This document shows positions 19,867 through 30,839 of a DNA stretch of 49,119 bases, piece by piece; positions within the stretch are counted from its first letter, which is position 1, and the number at the start of each line of letters is the position of its first letter. Source of the DNA: Seminavis robusta (Eukaryota > Bacillariophyta > Bacillariophyceae > Naviculales > Naviculaceae). The translations under genes and the position numbers were made by a program. The stretch covers positions 1-49,119 of the forward strand of contig CAICTM010000773.1 of NCBI GenBank assembly GCA_903772945.1, written 5' to 3'. The notes under the pieces are model-generated. The model searched no databases. It was not told where the DNA came from and worked only from the letters and a program-made list of their open reading frames with translations.

Positions 19867-20895
19867 ATGAAGTGCCACAGCTTCTACATTACCTTACCGG
19901 TATGGGCGCTTGTTGCTCTGCATGAGTCTAATGGCTTTTCTCCAGCAATAGCTCTTTCTCGACATTCTCATGGAAAAACGTCATCTCTATTCATGGCCAA
20001 TGCTGAAAGCGGCTCGGAGGTGACTGTCATGGTCAATGGAATGCCAGGACCCATGGCCATTGCTGCAGCAGAAGCCTGCCTTCGCAAGGGGCTCAAATTG
20101 TCACCAGTCGCCATGACACGGCCAGAAATAGATCCCTGCATTCTCACCATCAGTGATGCTGTTAGTGGCAAATCTTCCAATGTCCAATTGATCCCTTCCA
20201 CAGAAACTGACGAGCTTGAGGCTGCCATTGCTGGCGCCAGAGAAGGCGCTGGAGGGGAAAAGAACTTGCTGGCCATTGATTACACTCATCCATCCGCAGT
20301 GAATGCAAATGCCCTTTTTTACATTGGCAATCAAACTCCATTTGTTATGGGAACCACTGGAGGGGATCGCGAAAAGTTGATGGCAGATGTGACAGCTGCA
20401 AAACATTTTGCAGTAATTGCTCCCAATATGGGCAAGCAAATTGTTGCCATGCAGGCAGCATTGGAAGATTTGGCATCTACATACCCTTCAGCCTTTGCAG
20501 GATACTCCCTCCAAGTAACGGAATCCCATCAGAAAACTAAGGTGGATACCTCTGGGACTGCCAAAGCAGTGATTGACTCTCTCAAAACACTCAGTGATGA
20601 TGGGTTTTCCTACGATGATATCAACATGATCAGGGGAGACCAAGAAGCAGTGGAGTTTGGTGTACCTGAAGAGGGGTTACACGGTCATGCCTTTCACACT
20701 TACACCCTCACTAGTTCAGATGGTTCGGTGCAATTTCAACTGCAACACAATGTTGTTGGGAGAACATCTTATGCAGAAGGCACAGCTGATGCTGTGAAGT
20801 TCTTGTCCAAGAAACTGCAAACTGAACAGGAAGGAAGAGTATACTCAATGATCAATGTGTTGGAAGCAGGCGCACTGGATGGATTTCTTGACTAG
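19867..20895 (+). CDS. dapB: 4-hydroxy-tetrahydrodipicolinate reductase, plastid-targeted
   Basis: A single-exon 342-aa protein. Residues 1-~25 are a signal peptide ending SNGF|SPA, matching the diatom plastid AxF-type leader. The mature part follows the plant-type DapB pattern: nucleotide-binding VMVNGMPGPMA, the YTHPSAVNANA and FVMGTTGGDR segments, APNMGKQIVAMQAALEDLA, the substrate/catalytic-region ESHQKTKVDTSGTAKAV, GHAFHTYTLTS and QHNVVGRTSYAEGT. It reduces 4-hydroxy-tetrahydrodipicolinate with NAD(P)H in the lysine (diaminopimelate) pathway. The length and the missing short bacterial SHHxxK-type loop agree with plant enzymes. No lysine genes are adjacent. Confidence 0.93.
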   Translation: MKCHSFYITLPVWALVALHESNGFSPAIALSRHSHGKTSSLFMANAESGSEVTVMVNGMPGPMAIAAAEACLRKGLKLSPVAMTRPEIDPCILTISDAVSGKSSNVQLIPSTETDELEAAIAGAREGAGGEKNLLAIDYTHPSAVNANALFYIGNQTPFVMGTTGGDREKLMADVTAAKHFAVIAPNMGKQIVAMQAALEDLASTYPSAFAGYSLQVTESHQKTKVDTSGTAKAVIDSLKTLSDDGFSYDDINMIRGDQEAVEFGVPEEGLHGHAFHTYTLTSSDGSVQFQLQHNVVGRTSYAEGTADAVKFLSKKLQTEQEGRVYSMINVLEAGALDGFLD

Positions 20896-21988
20896 GCTTG
20901 ATACCCTTTCATCTATCCGGATAGTCCACTAGCTGCATATTTGATGCACTCAACTAGCTAGCTGTGACTCTTGAGCCGAGAGATCTAATGTCCGTCAATG
21001 AGATCTCTTTAAATTTCTTTCTCTCGCAATGTAGATTACATACCGGTACACGTGTACCTGCCGACTGAGTCACTCACAATTGCTCTTGACATTGACTGTT
21101 GCTCACTGTAGACACAATTTGTTCGGGTGCGACAGTAGACAGTGGCTGCCAATCCTCCCCTTGCTGTGATCAACAGTTGTCGAAGGATGGCCATGGAGCC
21201 GCCCACGATCCCTCCCTGGAGAATCAGTGCAGTGTTCGCATGTGTCATCCGTAAAACTGGCTTATCACTTTGCATGCAACCGACCTCGTTCGCTGGGATA
21301 CGGTTTTGTCGAGTCAAGTGACAGTCAGGGTTACTCGGCATTTTGTCTATTTAAGCTATTGTGTCTGATTACAGAGTTGCTTAAATGTTCTATGCTCCTT
21401 AGAAAAAGTGGCTTATGTCTCACAATGTCTCACTTTGTATACCAATGTCTCACAATGTCTCACTTTGTCTACCAATGTATCACTTTGTCTACTAATGTCT
21501 ACCAATGTATCACTTTGTCTACTAATGTCTATAAGGTACTGTAAAACAGTACAAAAATGTCTCACAATGTCTCACTTTGTCTACCAATGTCTCACAATGT
21601 CTCACTTTGTCTACCAATGTATCACTTTGTATACTAATGTCTACTAATGTATCACTTTGTCTCCTAATGTCTCCTAATGTCTTAAATCTTTTCAACGGTC
21701 TGTAGACATTTCCATAATCGCCAAAACACAAACAGACAGAATGACAGAATGCCGAGTAACCCAGTCCGCGAGTCCACATCTCCCGAGAAGCGTAATCGCC
21801 TCCAGTATGGTACGGTGTACCGATGCAACTCCAGTAACACACAACCCTGAACCAAAATAACATGAATTGATCACTTCGGGCGCCTTGTACATGTAATTCG
21901 AAAGAAGCGAAATGATAGGAAGCAACCACAAATCCAGAGGATAAGGAGATACTAGAAGGCACGTGCTGACTTGAAAGTAGTTCCCAAA
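20896..21988. other. Spacer with foldback/minisatellite element
   Basis: Non-coding stretch between dapB and the DUF2358-like gene. Its core (21328-21762) is described separately. The rest has ACCGGTACACGTGTACC-type palindromes (21042) and an isolated CTAGCTAGC near 20955. Confidence 0.5.
21328..21762. repeat. Minisatellite framed by 20-bp inverted repeats
   Basis: Ends GGGTTACTCGGCATTTTGTC (21328-21347) and its inverted copy (21743-21762) match at 19 of 20 bases. Between them, 21415-21682 is an array of degenerate decamers of ATGTCTCACA / ATGTCTACCA / CTTTGTCTAC type, in two blocks separated by the hairpin GTACTGT-AAA-ACAGTAC (21536-21552). No transposase is inside. It may be a non-autonomous element hosting an expanded decamer array. 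Confidence 0.75.
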
Positions 21989-22719
21989 ATGTTGCGTTCA
22001 GTATTCTTGATTGTTCTACTGATGGTACCCATGAAGAACGCCCAAAGCTTCACCGCAGCCTCACACAAGAAGATTCCGAAAAGCACTATTCATCGCGCTG
22101 AGTCTTTAGCTCTCACGTCAGCATACGAGATTTGGTATCCCCCGCTCGATTTGGCAGGTTGCGACACCAATGCGCAAAGGCTACGAACGGCGAGGAAGCC
22201 AGGGATCGTCGATTCCATGGCCTCGATGGCAGCAGCCTTCGTTCCGGACATCACGAAGCTTGCACCAACGAGTAAACAAGTGCAGGCACAAGGAAAGTTG
22301 TTGCATCTTCCCGATAGCCTCCTGCGGGAGCATATTCTTCGAGATTGCAAGGAAAGAACTCTCTCGTAACAGCCGACTTTACTCATGCCATCTACGATGA
22401 CACTTGCCGTTTCAAGGATGGCTCGGGGCTGGATGGATCGTACCCGATGAAACCATGGATTCTAGGCTGCAAGCTTCTTTTCAATGAACAAAACTCCAGA
22501 ACAATCATAAACGAAGACTCTCTTGCTGTCACATCGACTGGGGTAACTTTTCGATTTGAAAGCGACCTGGAATTTCGCGGCCCACTATCGCCACGAGTTT
22601 TCTTGAGTGGCAGCATCAGTATGCTACGAGATCCTCGGACGGGCCTCATCGCTTCCTACGAAGAGATATGGGACAAGAGCGTGTTTGACATTGTCAAAGA
22701 AGCTAAACTACAACCGTAG
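21989..22719 (+). CDS. DUF2358-like (NTF2/SnoaL-fold) protein with plastid-type leader
   Basis: ATG 21989 starts a signal peptide (LRSVFLIVLLMVPMKNAQSF|TA) with an AxF-like plastid motif. The frame changes around 22345-22369. Splicing 21989-22271 to 22373-22719 (101-bp GTAAAC...AACAG intron) gives an in-frame 209-aa product. However, the region removed (SLLREHILRD...) and the overlapping frame just after it (NSLVTADFTHAIYDD) look like the natural start of the DUF2358 fold, so a 1-2 nt frameshift near 22350 is the rival explanation. The conserved part is IYDDTCRFKDG through SYEEIWDKS. Function unknown; relatives are mostly small plastid proteins. Confidence 0.55.
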
Positions 22720-23547
22720 CAACCATGCCGGAGAAGACGACACCCACAACTGGCCTTGACCCGCCCTGTGATTTTAAGCAGGCGTAAGACATGTAGCTTG
22801 TGTACACTACTTAATCTTTCATCAAACAGCACCGATCCAAGATGGAACTGAGAGCCGGTTAGCGAGGACCAAGAATGTGCCAAATTGCTTATGAATGGAA
22901 AATTTCGCCCATTTTGCCTTACTGGCTGGTAGCGGATGCAAGTGTTGCTGATGACAGTGTGGAGCTGAGAATACTAGACTTAGCTTAAGCGCTGCTGGAT
23001 CCCACAGCGCTCCATAAGGGAGTGTATGCAACGCTACTTGGATGCAGTGGCATGTACAGTACTACTGGCACTCAAGTCTTTGCGGCATCCAAGGCCAGTT
23101 CACGAGAACGCACTGGGGACGACGTAAGTGTGAACCAGCAATCTCACAAAACGAAGCTTGAGCAGCAGGCCAAACAACTAGCTAGCCCTGAAAGCTTGAA
23201 GCAGCTTCATCTATGTGCTGTTTAAGTCTATGCGCTCTAAGGAACACGCTAATCCAGCTAGCTAGTTCTGTCAGCTCTGGATGGAGCATGGCAAAGAAAC
23301 ATGCGTCGCCAACTGGCCCGTATCTCACGGTGCCCAGGCAGATTCCTACCGGTGTCTCGAGCACAAAGCTTCTCGGTTGCCCCGGCAAGATTCCTTCCCG
23401 TAGCCCACTGCCATCCTTTTTTGGGGCGCATCCGCAGCCCCAACACTTGAATTGCAATGTTGCTTTAGTGCTGCACTCAAATGGAAGCTAGCCAGTGTAG
23501 AATTGTGAATTGTGTGGTAATCAGAAACAGTGACATGAGCAGCCTCA
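22720..23547. other. Convergent spacer
   Basis: Lies between the 3' ends of two convergent genes. AACTAGCTAGCCC and AGCTAGCTAG motifs occur at 23177 and 23256. No gene recognised. Confidence 0.5.
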
Positions 23548-25711
23548 TCAGAGACCACTAAGCTTTCCTGCACGAGCAGGTGGTGAACGACCAACTACAT
23601 GCATGGCAATCACGGTGCAATCATCAGGCATTCCTTTTTTTCAGGGCGAAACAGACGCAAACAAGAAATGAGTGTACTCAGACAAAAAGCCGCACATGGG
23701 TTCACAACTTGCAGCGCAGGTGGAACCGAACTGCCAAGCAAGCAACAGCCTTACCTCCACTCCACATGATATCATTATCCTTTGCGAGCAACGCAAACGG
23801 CGAATCGGTAGTAGGATCCAGACTGTTATCACGAGCCTTCTTCGCCAGCATCTCGGCAAGATTCGGGACCTTTTCGTACGAACAATCAGTGAGCGAATTC
23901 CCCAGCGTCCATCGGTTCTCTCGTCCATCAATATCGCCTCCTCGCAAGAAGCCATTTTGTCGCTCCCACTCCAATGTAACGGCGGCAATTTCATCAATAT
24001 CAACATTGTCGAATAGCCCGTCTGTTGCCATGATGATGACGTCTCCTCGTCTCAGATGCACACTTGTCGTGCAGGCAGATTTGGCGGACGAGAAGGACGT
24101 TTTTTCTTCTTTCTCCAGTTCCTCTCCGGTCCATCCCAGTTGGAATGGATGATTGAACGAATGCAATTGTTGTTGCGAGACAAAGACAGCCTGTAGATCA
24201 GACTTTCGCTCTGCTCTTGGTGTTTTGCGGTTTCGTTTCAAGGCTCCCGCCACGTTGGAATCAATATGCCGGAGAATGATGATCCCCGAGTCACCCAAGT
24301 TGCTAAAGTGCAACTGATGGCGAATACTGTCAAAGAGGGCCACACAGGCTGTGGACGATCCAGTGATATTCTGTTCCACCACTCGATCATAGGCATTGGC
24401 CAATACTTCTCCCGGCCGGATACTTCGACGATTCTTTTCTCCTTTCATTTCCCGTTCGAGTGCACTATCGGATGCTTCCTGCAGCACGTGTTCACATTCC
24501 TTCATTAAGGCATGTGAGAATTCGCGAGGATCGACTCCAAACGCCCTCCACGAACCGACCCCATCGGCCACACCGCAATAGGTCACTTCCTGTATTTTGT
24601 TGAGTTTTTCATCGGGGAGCCGTACCGTTTTGGTAAAGTAGGCATCTTCGGAAAAGGATGGATCGGAGGAGAATTCGCTGGGTCCAAAATCGCGATGATT
24701 CATTCCGACACCATTTTCTGTTTTGAAGGGATGTGGCAACTCTGCGACACCCACGTTGATAAAGAGTGGTGTTTGTTCCAGAGCGAGATGAGCCTGCATA
24801 AACGCTGGAGGGTCTGCCATACTAGTGTTGGATCCCATGCCAACTCGTTCCGAGACGTCGTTCAAGTAGCTCTTTTTGCCACCCTTATCTTCGGCTGAAA
24901 ATCGATACTGAGACATGTCTCGAGCCGTCACCAAACCCTCCACTCTACCTTCTTTGGATAATACGGGAAGACATTTGATTCCCAGCTTGGCCATGATGGT
25001 TCGGCACGATCCGACCGTTTCTGAGAAAAAGAGGAATTGTTGTGTTCTGTCATTTTTAGTTTGTGATTTGTGAATTGTCATGGCTTTTTATCTCTTTTGT
25101 GTTTGAAATAATCATTGGTTTGGCAACTTACCTTCTGGTCTTGCATAAATGACTTGACTAATAGGTGTCATGACATGATCCCCCACTACTCGATCGAGGA
25201 GTTCCTCGCTGGAATCCCCATCTTTGATACCCATGGAAATACAGCGCAATAAATCTCTGGATGTGACGAGACCCACGACATGCTTGCTTTCGTCAGTGAC
25301 CATGGCGGCGCTGAGTTCTCCTTCCATGGTGATTTCAATCGCTTCTTTGAGAGTTGCCGTGCTGGAAATGGTAGGATTGACCCATCGATTGCTGTGCTTG
25401 GCCTTTAAAATGTCAGAAATGGGGACATCGGATAATCTCCATCGTTTGGTCTCCTCTTCCCTCATTTCCTTTTTACTAATCTTGGTCTCTCGGTGACTAG
25501 CAGTAGTAGCGTTTTTCTTGGCAGTAACGGATGCTAGTGTCGCTGGAATAACGACACTTCTGTCATCAAGTTGTTCTTCCTCGAAGGAAGACGGAGAGGT
25601 AGATAACAGTCGTATCGAATAGGAGTAGGCATTGCTAAGCGTATACCCTCTTGCCGCCGGTATTCGGGCCCGTTTCAGCGCCACTCGCGATGCATGGAAT
25701 AGAGTCGTCAT
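23548..25711 (-). CDS. Tandem CBS domains fused to a PTC7-like PP2C phosphatase
   Basis: Three exons, 25711-25132, 25020-23755 and 23633-23548, with introns of 111 bp (GTAAGT...CTCAG) and 121 bp (GTAAGG...AAAG), 643 aa. The last exon is short but supplies the conserved PDD motif (MPDDCTVIAMHV) that the unspliced frame lacks. Residues 1-~40 look like a mitochondrial presequence (Arg/Ser-rich, no acids). CBS motifs occupy ~97-165 (GLVTSRDLL) and ~178-235 (GLVTARDM). The phosphatase runs from ~290: GVADGVGSW, NLGDSGI and ATDGLFDNV supply the metal-binding Asp residues. CBS pairs bind adenylates, so AMP/ATP control of a mitochondrial Ser/Thr phosphatase is plausible but inferred. PTC7 relatives act on mitochondrial coenzyme Q proteins. 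Confidence 0.85.
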
Positions 25712-26470
25712 GGTTGAAATAGAAACTAATGTGATCTGGAGTGCCGAGCTGTTGGCTACTTCAAAGTTCTTCCCTCCATCTCAACTTCAAGTCTTTCCAC
25801 GTTGCATTCTCGTCTCTGAAAATTTGCTCAAAATAAAACGGCGATGCAAAAACGACGGACGGCTGTCGCTGAATTCGCATGCATAAGCCGGCTCAATATG
25901 GTTTTAATAAGGCGTTTCTTTGTCTTCCCAAGGCCAAATGCTGCTCTGCGGGTGAACACCCCAATCACTTTTTAAAAGTTGATCCATTCATTGCTTTGAT
26001 CCGGACAGCCATACGGTATCAAAAGTTCCTCTTAGACTGAGGGTTCGGAGTAGATTCTTTGGCCCCAAATTACTGAAGTTCTTTAAGCCAACCCCGGTCC
26101 ATCTCGGCTAGTAGGGGACGTTCCAGTGTTTGCATCTCTGTGCTCACTGGCAACTCCACTTTGCCCTCAAAGCTCTGATTCCAAATACCATCAACCATCA
26201 AGTACCGTACTTAACCCCATTCAATCCTTTCTCCCAGGCCCCATTGATCCATGGTTTTGCTTCGACTTATCAACTTCTCATGACTTCTCACATGCCCTAC
26301 AGTACGAGTGACAGTCAATCGACTCGACTCACTCGAGTCGAGCTTGAAGTTTTGATAAATCTTTGAAGGTTTACAAAGGATTTAATGCCCCATACCGTGT
26401 GCTCCGAGCTCCAACCAGCAAAACAACCTTCGAAAAGTTCACACAATTCATAATCACAGAACCCTCGACC
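25712..26470. other. Divergent promoter region
   Basis: Between the divergently transcribed CBS-PP2C and channel genes. A frame open from TTG 26363 precedes the channel ATG without another ATG. An upstream exon carrying a signal peptide could hide here, but none is evident. Confidence 0.45.
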
Positions 26471-27856
26471 ATGGCGTCAAGCATCCCAGAGCCACGGCAA
26501 GAGCAACATGTAGCACCTGGTTCGAAGTGGAGGGAACGATCGAGTGGAAACGCCAGTAGTGGGAAAGATCCACAAAAGAAAATTCCTTTGGTCCAGAAAG
26601 CAAGACATCCCGCTTATTATTATCCCGCAGAACAACCCAAACAAGAGAATGGTCAGCATTATTATAGCGAGAAGCCAAAGGGAACAATGAAAAGATCCCA
26701 GCAGAACAGTGCTGATCCGGATGACCCCATGATTACAAGCTTGATAAGAAAACAGTGGATCTTTCGTGATCCTGCGGCGGACGATCCCCTGGAGATTGCG
26801 TTGCAGTTCAAGAGCATGGCATTATCCAATATCAGCAATACCCAGCAAACATTTACCATGACAGTCATGGAAGATGTTGCCGTCTGGATCACCCGAGAAG
26901 AGTTTGAGGCTTTCTGCCGTTGTCCCGACAAACAAGACTTCAAACCGCATCATTTTGTCAATACGTACGTGTACAATTCCAGCGAAACACAGTGGCACGA
27001 ACCTCACAGAACATTGGAAGGATCTCCCTATCATATCCGAGATATCTTTGGCGACAACAAGTGCTGGGCATTTCGTCAGAGACAGGGGAAAATTGTCTTT
27101 CATTCTCCCTTTGACTTGCACAACTTTCCCTTTGACGTCCAAGACTTGACCTGCAAGTTTGCTCTCTACACATATTCCAACTGCAGCACTGTCAAACGTG
27201 TCCTCGTGCGTCCCATGTACGGTGGCACCACCTTTTCCAGGTTATTTGTAGACCCCAACGACGAATACAAAGTCCACCGCGAGCATCGAACCTTTTTCGA
27301 AAGCAAGGGATACGTCTGCTGTACCTACAAGTTTAGTCGAGAATGGATCTACTACTTTTGGAAGGTCATGGTAGTGCTCAGTATTGTCACATTGACATCC
27401 TTGGCCAGTTTTGTCTCCTTTGGATCCTACTTGGAACAAATCACCCATCTTTCTACGGTCCTCTTGACTGACATGGCGTATCTATTCACGATTCAGAGCC
27501 ATATGCCAACGCTGCGCTACCTGACTCTATTGGATTGGTGGGTGTTTGGCAACATTTTCTACGTCTTTGTCATGTTTATGGAAGTAACACTCATTGAAAA
27601 GCTGGAGATTGACATGGAACAGCGGCCAGGGGGTCAGGATGGGTTGAGACTCATGTCCATTGTGTTCTTGGCCAACTTGGCATGTTGGGCAATCCTTGTC
27701 TTTATATTTGTCATGATTGCAGTCAGGGCACGGCAAAAAGAAAGGAAAAAGTTGGGCAATCCAGCCAAGGAAGATGATTGGATGAAGGAGGAGCATGAAC
27801 CTTTTGAGTGCAATTTGTTCGGTGGTGGATCCGACATGGCTTTGATGTTGGGCTGA
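26471..27856 (+). CDS. Pentameric ligand-gated ion channel (Cys-loop receptor-like) subunit
   Basis: A 461-aa single-exon frame from ATG 26471. Residues 1-~85 are polar and disordered. Residues ~95-290 form the beta-rich ligand-binding domain, with FHSPFDLHNFPFDVQDL (210-226) matching the FPFD strand pair of the family; the two Cys of the classic Cys-loop are absent (only C228 nearby). Four membrane helices follow: M1 ~292-316, M2 ~322-341 (pore candidate, EQITHLSTVLLTDMAYLF), M3 ~350-372 after the LRYLTLLDWW linker, and M4 ~394-420. The C-terminal tail is acidic. No signal peptide is visible, which is odd for a channel with an extracellular N-terminus. Ion selectivity and ligand cannot be told. 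Prokaryotic and protist relatives also lack the disulphide. Confidence 0.75.
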   Translation: MASSIPEPRQEQHVAPGSKWRERSSGNASSGKDPQKKIPLVQKARHPAYYYPAEQPKQENGQHYYSEKPKGTMKRSQQNSADPDDPMITSLIRKQWIFRDPAADDPLEIALQFKSMALSNISNTQQTFTMTVMEDVAVWITREEFEAFCRCPDKQDFKPHHFVNTYVYNSSETQWHEPHRTLEGSPYHIRDIFGDNKCWAFRQRQGKIVFHSPFDLHNFPFDVQDLTCKFALYTYSNCSTVKRVLVRPMYGGTTFSRLFVDPNDEYKVHREHRTFFESKGYVCCTYKFSREWIYYFWKVMVVLSIVTLTSLASFVSFGSYLEQITHLSTVLLTDMAYLFTIQSHMPTLRYLTLLDWWVFGNIFYVFVMFMEVTLIEKLEIDMEQRPGGQDGLRLMSIVFLANLACWAILVFIFVMIAVRARQKERKKLGNPAKEDDWMKEEHEPFECNLFGGGSDMALMLG

Positions 27857-28495
27857 TCGGTGTACCAGGTAGTACGAGGTTTGAATGTCACCACCAAACA
27901 CTTTGACAATTAACTCTCCTTTGCAATAGCAACGATTTGTTGGTTCAAGATTGATCCATGAGAGAATTGAAAGCAGACATGGCATCTTTTGTGGATGGAG
28001 AAGCAGCCAGAAAAGTTTGGCCACAGCAGCGGATTCTGCCCGTGCCACCCATCACCTTTTCGGCGTGACCATCATTTGTCCAATTCAAATAAAAAAGCAT
28101 GATCTGGCTGCGATGTTTTGGAGACTCGCGATGGGGACGAATGTTGAATCGGGACGACCAAGAGATGGTGCTGCAGGAGCTTCACGAGGTACATATTTCG
28201 AGCCAATCTTCCTGCAAGCACACATGCAGCAGACTATAGCAACAGACTATAGCAAAATCATTGATTGTAGCTCTCGAGTTGATTCTATTTTCTATGATAG
28301 CAATCTTCCTTATGAAGCTTTTCTAAGATGGTATGTACAAGTTGAGTGGGAAGCATCGTAGTTCCCTTTTCTTGCTGTCAGTCTGACGCGAAATCATAGC
28401 TCTTGAGATTTCCGATGAACCACCGTGTCGTCAACGTTGCTACGTTTCCGACGGGCTATCAGGTATGCGTATATGCACAGCCATAAACAGCCAAG
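27857..28495. other. Convergent spacer
   Basis: Between convergent genes; contains AGCAGACTATAGCAACAGACTATAGC near 28230, a short direct repeat. A 136-codon ORF (27951-28361, +) has no recognisable domain and mixed composition; not annotated. Confidence 0.5.
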
Positions 28496-29293
28496 TTAAG
28501 CCACTGCAACAAAGGCCTTTTCGATGGCATCGACGACTCCCTGTCTTGCCTCCACTTTCAGCATTACATTGCCACTTGTGCTAATGAATCGATGAAACTT
28601 GGTTTTTGTCATGACTTCCATTGAAGATCGAATAGCTTTGGCGTTATCTTCTTCGGGAGTCTGCATGGCCTCGAGCCATTTCTTGCTGATTACTACGCGA
28701 TTCTTCATGTATCCTGATACCTTCAGATGGACATATGCTGGTGTGTTGACAAAGGAATTGTCCATTTGATGTTGAAGACAGTCCCCTGTGATCAGCATGT
28801 TTCCTCCCGTTTCGCGTTGAAGCAACAGAACAGCTTCGGGTTGGGCGGTTGATTGGATAACAAAGCAACGGCAATCTGGGTGTGGCATGGTCATTCCATG
28901 TTGCAGTTTCTGGTGAATCGGGAGACTAGGGCAAGAAGCCAGTTTGCCAGGTGCCCATCGCTGGCATTTGGGAAACTTGGAGAGGTAATAGGCGTCCTCG
29001 ACAACCGCACCGTCGTAGAAGTTCACGCTGGTTCCCAGTCTCACGATGTTCTGGATCTTTCCCAGCTTCAGCAACGATTTTTCTCCCGACTCGGTCAGTA
29101 GTATTGGGTTAATCACAGTGAGATTGCCGTCTGGGGACTTCAAGACAATCATATTGCGATTGATCTTGTAGGTTTCAAACCGAGCAACACAGTGAAAAAC
29201 AAAGCAATCTTCTCCCACGCTCTTAATTGCCTTGGTCGCATACTGAAGAGGCTTTGGGTCTTTGCCGCTGCTGTTCTTGGGGAGAGATGTCAT
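28496..29293 (-). CDS. DUF4336/metallo-beta-lactamase-like protein lacking metal ligands
   Basis: A single-exon 265-aa protein. RNMIVLKSPDGNLTVINPI resembles the first strands of the lactamase fold, and SVNFYDGAVVEDAYYLSKFP aligns in position with the HxHxDH segment of DUF4336-type proteins, but the histidines are replaced. A possible later Asp remains in LITGDCL. So the fold is plausible while catalysis is doubtful. No signal peptide. Call is moderate; the protein could instead be an unrelated diatom family. Confidence 0.45.
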   Translation of the reverse strand: MTSLPKNSSGKDPKPLQYATKAIKSVGEDCFVFHCVARFETYKINRNMIVLKSPDGNLTVINPILLTESGEKSLLKLGKIQNIVRLGTSVNFYDGAVVEDAYYLSKFPKCQRWAPGKLASCPSLPIHQKLQHGMTMPHPDCRCFVIQSTAQPEAVLLLQRETGGNMLITGDCLQHQMDNSFVNTPAYVHLKVSGYMKNRVVISKKWLEAMQTPEEDNAKAIRSSMEVMTKTKFHRFISTSGNVMLKVEARQGVVDAIEKAFVAVA

Positions 29294-30839
29294 GGTGCTT
29301 GGCTGATTCGATTATCCAAAGAGTGTTGGTTGATTGGGTCAGTTCTAGCCTCGCTCTAGCTATCTAGGAATTGTGAGCAATCACTCAAACCTTTCCCACC
29401 AGTGCAACTCTTTCGGCAACCTTGACGGTTCCTTTGTCTTTGGTCGCTGAGAGCCCCATACTGGTACGGACAGTGTAACACACAGCTAGCTAGACTGATA
29501 CCGGTTGCTGGCTCGAGTGTTGGAGTGGGGGGAGTGGTACGGTACTGGGTCACTTTGGTACCCAGTGAAGCTCCCAATGACTACAGATGCTCGCATTGTA
29601 CTTAAACATCTGCCTTCTCTGATCCGCCACTGGTAAGTCTTGCTTACGCATCTGTTTTCCAACTCGTGGTGGTACGTAGCTTTATGTACATCGTAGGTCG
29701 AGTGTGGCTTCCTCGTCGAATTGGGCCGTCGGGATTGACGTCCTCTGTCCTCTACTAGCTAGCTAGATCTGGGCTCTGGGGAAGCTGTGGCCTCTTCCGC
29801 TACATGGCTACGGCAGCCAGCCAGCTACAGCATGAAGTCTGATGTCTTCCTAATAAAGTGGATGTACTGTAGTTCTGGCGAAATACCGTCGGCTGCGGCG
29901 CAAAGCGGAATGAATCGAATGATGAATCGAATCTCCATGTTAGCCACGAAAGGCTGCGTCCTTGGCACCCTGGTACCTACTTTCCTACCGTAGCTAGCTA
30001 TGCAACTGGTTGGCGTGCCGTACGAGAAGTGCATGTCATTGACAGCGAGCATACGGTACGAGTCGAGTCCGTACGTTGGTGCCGCTAGGGGGTACATCGT
30101 ACCTTGGTCAGTCCGCAAGCAACGAATGATTGCAACGGGACACCTAGCTGCAGCACACCGGTAGCTACCGGTATGATGGCTGGTGATTATTATTCATGGA
30201 TACGGTAGAAGCAGACAGGGATAGAGGAAGCAGGTCTCCTCTCATATCTCCAGGTGCAGTAAAGGTCCTCTATTTGGAATAATCCCTACTCTAGCTGCTA
30301 CCACCGGGTTCGAGTGGCTGAGATTATTGGAAGTGGGCTGCGTGGGCACGAAAAGGGTACCGGTTGTGTTCTCGGCGTCTCACCATCGAGATTGTCTATC
30401 ATGCCATCACGGCACTGGGTGGGAAGTACTGGTACGGTACCTGGTCCGGTAGCTCTAGCTAGTGCGGTAGCTCGTACCATACCTTTTTAAAAAAAGAGAG
30501 TCTCTGTGAGCACGCACACTTGCTTTTGGGCAAGAAGTCGAAAGATCGCGCCGAAGCCAGACTGAGAACTTCTTGACATGACCACCAGCTTGCTTGGGCA
30601 ACTTGAATACCCTCATCAATGGCCCACACACACTGCCGCAATCCAGGAAGCATGGGCACAACAACGTCGCGCTACTGTACGCCTGAGCCCAACCATCCAC
30701 AACAAGAATCACAAAGGCAGGAGGAGGGAAGAAGCAAACGCTGAAGCTCATACTCTTCCCAAATTCCACTGGGCCGAGCTTTCCTGTTCTTCGCATTCCA
30801 CTCACTGTACTGTAGCTCCCACCGCACGGTACCAACCCC
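29294..30839. other. Long divergent spacer with palindrome clusters
   Basis: About 1.5 kb between divergent genes. CTAGCTAG elements occur at ~29487, 29757 and 29994, and GGTACC/GTACGG/ACCGG runs between 30000 and 30480. Short ORFs are by-products. No gene supported. Confidence 0.5.

Noticed and set aside
21415..21682. CRISPR array
   Set aside because: Decamer repeats are contiguous and degenerate, with no unique spacers and no cas genes; this is a minisatellite in a eukaryotic genome.
27951..28361. 136-codon ORF downstream of the channel gene
   Set aside because: No domain, located in a convergent spacer, composition unlike neighbouring exons.
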